A stretch of 64,000 nt of DNA from Lytechinus pictus (Eukaryota; Echinodermata; Echinoidea; Temnopleuroida; Toxopneustidae), in assembly GCF_037042905.1 (NCBI RefSeq), contig NC_087249.1, positions 16,177,901 to 16,241,900 of the forward strand, written 5' to 3'. A model generated the notes under the pieces. It was not told the origin of the DNA. It saw only the letters and a list, made by a program, of their open reading frames with translations, and made no database searches. Positions 62,901 through 64,000 of this stretch are shown one piece after another; the first letter of the stretch is position 1; each line of letters begins with the position of its first letter. Position numbers and translations under genes: made by a program.

Positions 62901-64000
62901 TCTTTTGGCATGTGGCGTTGTAAAACGTGCTAGACATTCAGAAGAAAAAATGAGGGTACCGTTTCATGAAAGCTGTGACAATTTTAGTGTAGGTCTAATG
63001 TAGGCACAGACCTAATCCATTATTTCAGTAGTTTGAGGGGCACTTGTTCCTAACTGTGACTATGCTAACAGGTGGATTTTCTTTTTCTTACAAGCTTCGG
63101 GAGATTTTGACTGATTCGTCACTGTGTGTATGCGCAAAATAGGAAGAGAGAATTTCTGTCAGATGTTGACTGAATAATTGATATTTTTGGAAGATTGCAG
63201 CCTTTATAATTAATCATATCTTTAAAATTCATATCTCATATCATGGTGAATATGCTCCTGATGATTAAAGATTGATTGCTTTGTAAGCTTGGCAGTTTGG
63301 GAGGTAGAACTGGTTATCGTGAATGATCCATTCTTCTCATCGGCTAGGCCTACCTAAAGATAAGATTAGTCTTAAAGAGAGCACCAATGTCAAATTTTCC
63401 TATTTGGTTTGAAATACAGATCGTATTTGAAGGACGAAAAGGTTCAAGTTACAAGGGAGACATCGCAATTGATGATATCAAGTTCTTGGCACAGCCATGC
63501 GCTGGTTTCCCGACAGAATCTAGATGTACATTCGAGCAGGGATCATCATTCTGCGGTTATCAAATCAATAAGATGTCAAATGGCATACCTTGGAAATGGT
63601 TTGATGTTCTGGCTTCTGATCCCACACCACTGAATATGGGTGAGTTCCGTCCGCTAGTCTAGACCAACGAACGTAGAGGGCAGCCACAATACTGCAAAGT
63701 GTTGCTGCCTTCGACGTTTGTTGGTCTAGACCCATATGAAGAACCCAATATTTACACCGTTTCATAATTGTATAGGACGAATAAGTCCTTTTAGGGATAA
63801 TTACTTCCACTCACCCCCCCCCCCCAAAAAAAAAGTGTGATGTGATACTTCTACGGCGATCTACCTATGATTACCCCGCAATGAAAACCTTCTCAGGTGG
63901 GTCATAAACTATAAGAAGCATTACTAGTTGCTGTTTCTTTTGTTCGTCCTTTTTTTTCAATGATAGTCACGAGTTCATTTATGTATGTGGAGGGTTCGAC
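27470..64000 (+). CDS. Gene 2 (span, 3' truncated by window): tandem paralogue of gene 1
   Basis: Seventeen exons (2815 nt, 938 complete codons) are in the window: signal peptide, MAM1 to MAM5, and the A part of MAM6. Exon order, phases and lengths follow gene 1 one for one: for example B1a 139/139, C2 91/91, A3 165/165, C3 91/91, B4 275/275, C4 94/94, B5 275/275 and C5A6 220/220. The remaining B6, C6 and membrane-anchor exons should lie beyond 64000; that is inference from gene 1. The role is presumably the same, a multi-MAM surface adhesion or recognition protein. The introns are much larger than in gene 1 because of transposon insertions. Confidence 0.88.
27602..27848. mobile_element. TA-flanked MITE in gene 2 intron 1
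   Basis: The ends are TACACTGCAAAAAACTCTGG and a complementary CCGGAGTTTTTGCAGTGTA. The inside is built of repeated GGTGTTGTTT / AACAACACC blocks, so the whole 247 bp folds on itself. TA occurs at each end. Confidence 0.85.
28901..29670. mobile_element. TTAA-flanked palindromic MITE
   Basis: TTAA at 28897-28900 and 29671-29674 brackets a 770 bp element. The ends are CCCTCAATCTCCCGGG at the left and CCCGGGAGAATTTGGG at the right, with inner GGGGGCCATTATGGCC and GGGGCCATAATGCC blocks. TTAA duplication with a CCC start fits the piggyBac type. No transposase is present. A diverged relative, inverted, may lie at about 33850-34430. Confidence 0.75.
29701..29852. mobile_element. TA-flanked MITE
   Basis: TACACTGTAAAAAAATATTG at the left and AATTTTTTTTAAGTGTA at the right bracket about 152 bp containing TTGGACACAA twice. 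TA at both ends. The element is about 130 bp upstream of gene 2 exon 2. Confidence 0.7.
29986..30147 (+). CDS. Gene 2 exon 2: MAM1 part A
   Basis: TCATTTGAAG precedes AACDAGMTCNFKRDMCGYTQ, then DDFDWIRQNG and TGPPADRTDGT. The donor is GTAAGC, phase 1. The match to gene 1 exon 2 is clear ([12 protein letters not shown]). The intron that follows is 12.1 kb. Confidence 0.9.
30148..31615. other. First part of gene 2 intron 2, nothing recognised
   Basis: The stretch is 1.5 kb of AT-rich sequence before the transposon cluster. I see no gene or element that I can name. Confidence 0.6.
31616..31865. mobile_element. Near-perfect 250 bp palindrome MITE
   Basis: GCTTGTGCCATTACGGGTTA at the left is answered by TAACCGGGTGTGATGGCACA then AGC at the right. 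The arms of about 115 bp carry GGTCGGGCAATCGCGTAACC and its complement. Both strands give short open frames that are only reflections of each other. The GC-rich arms contrast with the AT-rich intron. Confidence 0.85.
32077..36619. mobile_element. PIF/Harbinger-like element, 4.5 kb, non-autonomous
   Basis: TTA at 32074-32076 and 36620-36622 brackets inverted ends TGGGGTGTTGCAAGAAA / TTTCTTGCAACACCCCA. A 3 bp TTA duplication is characteristic of PIF/Harbinger. Both ends carry many subterminal copies of a TTGCGATTGAACGCAA-like motif in both orientations, plausible transposase sites. No nuclease or Myb-like transposase gene is readable. The interior includes a MITE-like G/C-run region (33850-34430) and a candidate exon at 34532. 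Joining the flanks restores TTAGACCTCA, also found intact at about 37504, which confirms insertion into the outer element. Confidence 0.75.
36877..37330. repeat. Tandem repeat, two near-identical units of about 218 bp
   Basis: Both units contain GTGTTGC.AGTTGGCTTGAAA, AAAATGCGCCGAAAAC and GGTTCCGTAGTCTTGTTCCC. They are part of the TTAA-flanked element. Confidence 0.8.
39086..39607. mobile_element. MITE nested in the left arm of the giant foldback
   Basis: The ends GGGCTGCGTTTATCCG and CGGATAAACGCACCC are inverted. The inside is repeats of AATCATGATTGGAATCATGA and related palindromic steps. It is absent from the mirrored right arm, so it inserted later. The target duplication was not resolved. 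Confidence 0.75.
39637..39664. repeat. (TA)n microsatellite
   Basis: An uninterrupted TA run of about 26 bp lies in the inner left arm of the giant foldback. Confidence 0.9.
40848..41030 (+). mobile_element. SINE with 7SL-like head, plus strand (copy 2)
   Basis: It starts CTGGGCGTTGTGGCGTGCGC then CTGTAATCCAAGC, has GAGGTTCGACCCTGGTCACG, and ends AAAACTCAAATACACACA with a (CA)n tail. It aligns along its length with the minus-strand copy at 18222-18420. A run of AAC triplets precedes it. It interrupts the right arm of the giant foldback. Confidence 0.8.
42258..42396 (+). CDS. Gene 2 exon 3: MAM1 part B, first half
   Basis: CATTTACAG precedes GYYLFAKASSQ, then PQCIQFYYYMYGDGSGKLR. The donor is GTAAAG after CTCAG, phase 2. 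Length equals gene 1 exon 3 (139 nt). The acceptor lies only 77 bp after the right end of the giant foldback element. Confidence 0.9.
42415..42660 (-). mobile_element. tRNA-derived SINE, minus strand
   Basis: On the minus strand the head reads GGGCATGAGGGCTCAGTGGT then AGAACGTCCGCC, with B box GGGTTCGATCC. A body of about 170 bp ends TGGGTAAATAAAACG and an AT-rich (AAT)n-like tail. It starts just 20 bp after the exon 3 donor of gene 2. Confidence 0.85.
43318..43444 (+). CDS. Gene 2 exon 4: MAM1 part B, second half
   Basis: AATTACAAAG precedes VYVRNNDTTELGDPVY, then NGQQGKGWYRG and GKFRE before GTAGGT, phase 0. It is the homologue of gene 1 exon 4. Confidence 0.9.
43515..43753 (-). mobile_element. 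tRNA-derived SINE, minus strand, second family
   Basis: On the minus strand the head reads CGTGTGGTCCAGTTGTTAGA with B box GAATTCGAATCCCC. The body includes CTTGGCGTTTACCAGCAAAA. The tRNA part lacks a proper 3' end and the body continues far past it, so it is a SINE and not a tRNA gene. Confidence 0.75.
44077..44383. mobile_element. MITE with inverted ends
   Basis: TGGTATTCTGAGAGTTAAAC and AACCTAGGTTTAACCC at the left are answered by AACCCAGGTTTAACTAAACC and ATCAGAATACCACC at the right. It lies in gene 2 intron 4. Confidence 0.65.
44680..44773 (+). CDS. Gene 2 exon 5: MAM1 part C
   Basis: TATTTTTTAG precedes LIFEAEVGMGQLADIAIDDV, ending with C4 in NACPL. The donor is GTAACT, phase 1. It is very similar to gene 1 exon 5 (LVFEAEMGIG). 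Confidence 0.9.
44774..45847. other. Gene 2 intron 5, possible degenerate MITE
   Basis: The stretch 45165-45700 holds blocks (AACAAAACGCTGAAAAATTA; CAGATTTTGATGAAATTTTC) resembling the MITE at 47984-48566 in inverted arrangement, but it is too diverged to bound. The rest has no recognisable content except a (CT)n tract near 45745. Confidence 0.4.
45848..45982 (+). CDS. Gene 2 exon 6: MAM2 part A
   Basis: CATTTTACAG precedes DSLSCDFDQSWCGIKQD, then DDFNFIRQRG and TGPETDHSGSG. The donor is GTGCGT, phase 1. At 135 nt it is shorter than the gene 1 exon (150 nt). The motif end DHSGSG is a weak form of DHTTGT. Confidence 0.88.
46036..46775. repeat. Array of inverted and direct AAAGGGGTTAGGTCCA repeats
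   Basis: AAAAGGGGTTAGGTCC occurs near 46036 (variant), 46181, 46211 and 46444. The complement GGACCTAACCCCTTTTGCAA occurs near 46398 and 46732. Longer shared blocks such as AGACAGGTAGATTTCTTTTA (46273 and 46584) show nested duplication of a foldback-type element in gene 2 intron 6. Confidence 0.75.
47418..47692 (+). CDS. Gene 2 exon 7: MAM2 part B
   Basis: CTCAATGCAG precedes GYYVYIEASNSKKDEKARI, then FCVIFWYHMYGGTVGELNLY, SPIWWMGGNRGNKW and EEFQ before GTAATA, phase 0. The match to gene 1 exon 7 includes the rare block FRGVQPNDKETFC (FRGIQGDDTETFC in gene 1). Confidence 0.92.
47875..47965 (+). CDS. Gene 2 exon 8: MAM2 part C
   Basis: TTACTTTCAG precedes LYFEAIRGQNYDSDIALDDI, closing with C4 in YGCPGH. 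The donor is GTAAGT, phase 1. The exon is 91 nt, as in gene 1. Confidence 0.92.
47984..48566. mobile_element. TTAA-flanked MITE
   Basis: TTAA at about 47979-47982 and 48567-48570 brackets ends ATGACAAGTCCACCCCAACA and TGGGGTGGACTTGACCT. Long inner complements include AAGAAAGTTATGACATTTTA / AAATGTCATAACTTTCTTAT. It starts about 20 bp after the exon 8 donor. Confidence 0.75.
48824..49382. mobile_element. MITE with GGTGTTG-rich inverted ends
   Basis: CACTGGGTGGTTTCAAATAC then GGTGTTG at the left is answered by CAACACCGAACACCGTACTT then GAATCACCCACTG at the right. The interior repeats GGTGTTGG-type blocks in both orientations. Confidence 0.7.
49886..50050 (+). CDS. Gene 2 exon 9: MAM3 part A
   Basis: ATCCCATAG precedes HIINNASNVTCDFEEAELC, then DDFDWSWRNRG and GPEVDHTTGNELG. 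The donor is GTAGGC, phase 1. Two N-glycosylation sequons (NAS, NVT) precede C1. There is no RGD here, unlike gene 1. Confidence 0.92.
50051..51260. other. Gene 2 intron 9, nothing recognised
   Basis: The stretch is 1.2 kb with no element or exon recognised, ending in a strong T-rich tract before the acceptor. Confidence 0.6.
51261..51526 (+). CDS. Gene 2 exon 10: MAM3 part B
   Basis: TTGTCTTCAG after a long T-run precedes GFFVFVSSTYRLKPSNKAR, then SCVVFWYHMYGDDVETLNVY, LTGNQRNYWHRQ and DDYE before GTACGT, phase 0. At 266 nt it is six bases shorter than gene 1 exon 10. Confidence 0.92.
51527..52294. other. Gene 2 intron 10, purine-rich, nothing recognised
   Basis: The stretch is 768 bp. The part near 51680-51920 is loosely repetitive (variants of AAGTGGCGATGAAA), but no element can be bounded. 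Confidence 0.5.
52295..52385 (+). CDS. Gene 2 exon 11: MAM3 part C
   Basis: TTTTGATTCAG precedes LVFEASPGAANRDDIALDDV, closing with C4 in QDCPS. The donor is GTAAGA, phase 1. The exon is 91 nt, as in gene 1. Confidence 0.92.
53145..53456. mobile_element. MITE upstream of gene 2 exon 12 (copy 1 of a pair)
   Basis: It starts GGCGGAAATCTCTCCCC and contains GGTCATCTCGTC, TTTCGATTTTGAATGATGTA and TTGTGTCCCCCC. It aligns with the copy at 53862-54112 in the same orientation. An internal stretch around TTTGACAAGCAAAAAAAA is duplicated in this copy. Confidence 0.8.
53551..53745 (+). CDS. Gene 2 exon 12: Pro/Thr linker and MAM4 part A
   Basis: AACTGTAAAG precedes the linker TLLPPTTDPPPVVD, then SIDCDFEEGWCGYKQM, NMDWFRYQG and GPSNDHTLGN. 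The donor is GTATGA, phase 1. Two direct copies of one MITE family sit on either side of this exon, about 100 bp away on each side. Confidence 0.9.
53766..53850. repeat. (TA)n / (GT)n microsatellite
   Basis: Runs of TA then GT with a G tract lie about 20 bp after the exon 12 donor. Confidence 0.85.
53862..54112. mobile_element. MITE downstream of gene 2 exon 12 (copy 2 of a pair)
   Basis: The ends are GGCGGAAATCTCCCCC and GGGATTTCCGCC (inverted). Inner AGGTAGGGGGACA and TGTCCCCCC parts also pair. It is the same family and orientation as 53145-53456, with about 100 bp between each copy and the exon. Confidence 0.82.
54860..55134 (+). CDS. Gene 2 exon 13: MAM4 part B
   Basis: TCTCTTTTCAG precedes GYYACFDPYRYNGAG, then RCLTFYANMNGYQVDYLIV, LDPPFSEYGNHGEGW and QNFQ before GTAGAA, phase 0. 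The exon is 275 nt. It shares the MAM4-specific FDPY and GYxVDY style motifs with gene 1 exon 13. Confidence 0.92.
55545..58830 (-). mobile_element. Non-LTR retrotransposon remnant (reverse transcriptase), interrupted
   Basis: On the minus strand the right part (58400-58830) reads LLRKLKGTGYSDISVQWF and then MYADDTTLTVGG, with the YADD catalytic motif of reverse transcriptases, then WVTKNRLVLNAAKTNVM. After the foldback insertion the left part continues CLDLIIDEE and FDYCFSVWSE, the usual C-terminal region of Jockey/CR1-type proteins. Several frameshifts and stops are present, so it is dead. The 3' end seems to lie near 55545. It sits in gene 2 intron 13. Confidence 0.8.
56517..58392. mobile_element. 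TTAA-flanked foldback, 1.88 kb, inserted in the retrotransposon
   Basis: TTAA at 56513-56516 and 58393-58396 brackets ends AGGAGAACTATATTGA and TCAATATATTTCTCCT. The two arms, each about 860 bp, are reverse complements with high identity around a spacer near 57385-57540. Each arm carries the same short acidic open frame. Reading the flanks together restores the reverse transcriptase order, so this insertion is younger. No transposase is present. Confidence 0.85.
59150..59480. repeat. Degenerate direct repeats in gene 2 intron 13
   Basis: Three variants of TGATGCAGAAATAAAGAAAT followed by GAGAACAAGTTGAACA occur near 59160, 59260 and 59432, spaced unevenly. No known family. The flanks 58831-59149 and 59481-59682 hold nothing recognised. 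Confidence 0.5.
59683..59776 (+). CDS. Gene 2 exon 14: MAM4 part C
   Basis: TTTTTCCTACAG precedes ALFVGLCGNSRYYAEIAIDD, closing with C4 in GVCDN. The donor is GTACAC, phase 1. The exon is 94 nt. The extra Cys in GLCGN is not present in gene 1 and could be unpaired. Confidence 0.9.
59777..60434. other. Gene 2 intron 14, nothing recognised
   Basis: The stretch is 658 bp with no repeat family or coding signal seen. Confidence 0.6.
60435..60605 (+). CDS. Gene 2 exon 15: MAM5 part A
   Basis: TTGTGTTTTAG precedes PTPEPISWNADCDFEEDEMC, then GYFHWTRNRAG and TGPAVDHTLGTEAG. The donor is GTAAAC, phase 1. The PEP.SWNADCDFE start parallels gene 1 exon 15. Confidence 0.92.
60606..61479. other. Gene 2 intron 15, nothing recognised
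   Basis: The stretch is 874 bp, with a T-rich half (60650-60975) whose long hydrophobic open frames are composition artefacts. Confidence 0.6.
61480..61754 (+). CDS. Gene 2 exon 16: MAM5 part B
   Basis: GTACATGTAG precedes GHYAYIETSLPARPGD, then ICVRFYYHAYGEDVGFLSV, NQGNEWRPANVDLPATL and KFQ before GTATAA, phase 0. The exon is 275 nt, as in gene 1. Confidence 0.92.
62101..62611. mobile_element. hAT-like MITE with 8 bp target duplication
   Basis: GCTCAAGT at 62093-62100 and again at 62612-62619 brackets a 511 bp element with ends CCGGGGGGTATACTC and GAGTACCCCCGCCCCCCGGG. Inner complements CGTATGTGCCGCGG / GCGCGGCACATAGG also pair. An 8 bp duplication fits the hAT superfamily. It is markedly GC-richer than the intron. 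Confidence 0.75.
63420..63639 (+). CDS. Gene 2 exon 17: end of MAM5 fused to start of MAM6
   Basis: GAAATACAG precedes IVFEGRKGSSYKGDIAIDDI, then QPCAGFPTESRCTFEQG, CGY and WKWFDVL. The donor is GTGAGT, phase 1. It is the same 220 nt as gene 1 exon 17. The next exon lies outside the window. Confidence 0.93.
63657..63731. repeat. 75 bp perfect-ended hairpin
   Basis: GTCTAGACCAACGAACGT at the left pairs with ACGTTTGTTGGTCTAGAC at the right, with GGGCAGC.AC / GT.GCTGCC inside. It lies 17 bp after the exon 17 donor of gene 2. It could be a tiny MITE or an RNA hairpin. The remaining sequence to 64000 has only a C/A run near 63815. Confidence 0.7.

Overview
This is an animal (metazoan) window: an intron-rich, AT-rich stretch with abundant MITEs, foldback elements and tRNA-derived SINEs. 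The multi-MAM gene type and the repeat style suggest a marine deuterostome, most likely an echinoderm; that is an inference, and the window has no marker that fixes the species. All convincing host coding sequence is on the + strand.

Two paralogous genes lie head to tail. Gene 1 (ATG at 1772, stop at 23631-23633) resolves into 20 coding exons totalling 3537 nt. It predicts a 1178-residue type I membrane protein: signal peptide, six consecutive MAM domains (about residues 18-1071), one transmembrane helix (about 1105-1127) and a 51-residue cytoplasmic tail. Gene 2 (ATG at 27470) has the same layout. Its first 17 exons (2815 nt, 938 full codons) are present, and it runs off the right edge after the exon that ends MAM5 and opens MAM6. 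Corresponding exons have the same phases and nearly the same lengths, so the pair is a tandem duplication. A typical MAM unit here is three exons: A (start of domain with C1/C2 and the GP..DHT motif), B (core with C3) and C (end with the FEG-like and D.I.(I/L)DD motifs and C4). Two deviations are shared by both genes: B of MAM1 is split by a phase 2 intron, and C of MAM5 is fused with A of MAM6. MAM proteins act at the cell surface in adhesion or receptor roles; ligand and function are unknown here.

Region by region: 1-1771 is upstream sequence with a minisatellite; 1772-23633 is gene 1; 23634-27469 is 3' flank and intergenic; 27470-64000 is gene 2. The introns hold most of the other content. 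Gene 1 intron 1 carries a roughly 1.55 kb inverted repeat, and a decayed copy of exon B1b sits just after the real one. Gene 2 intron 2 is 12.1 kb against 1.0 kb in gene 1. It is filled with a palindromic MITE, a TTAA-flanked element split by a TTA-flanked 4.5 kb Harbinger-like element, and a 3.56 kb giant foldback with a 5 bp target duplication that ends 77 bp before the next exon. A minus-strand non-LTR retrotransposon remnant (55545-58830) is itself interrupted by a 1.88 kb TTAA-flanked foldback. SINEs include two copies of a family whose head resembles 7SL RNA.

Exon borders were derived by reading splice signals, phases and MAM homology by eye. Target duplications and repeat ends were also read by eye.
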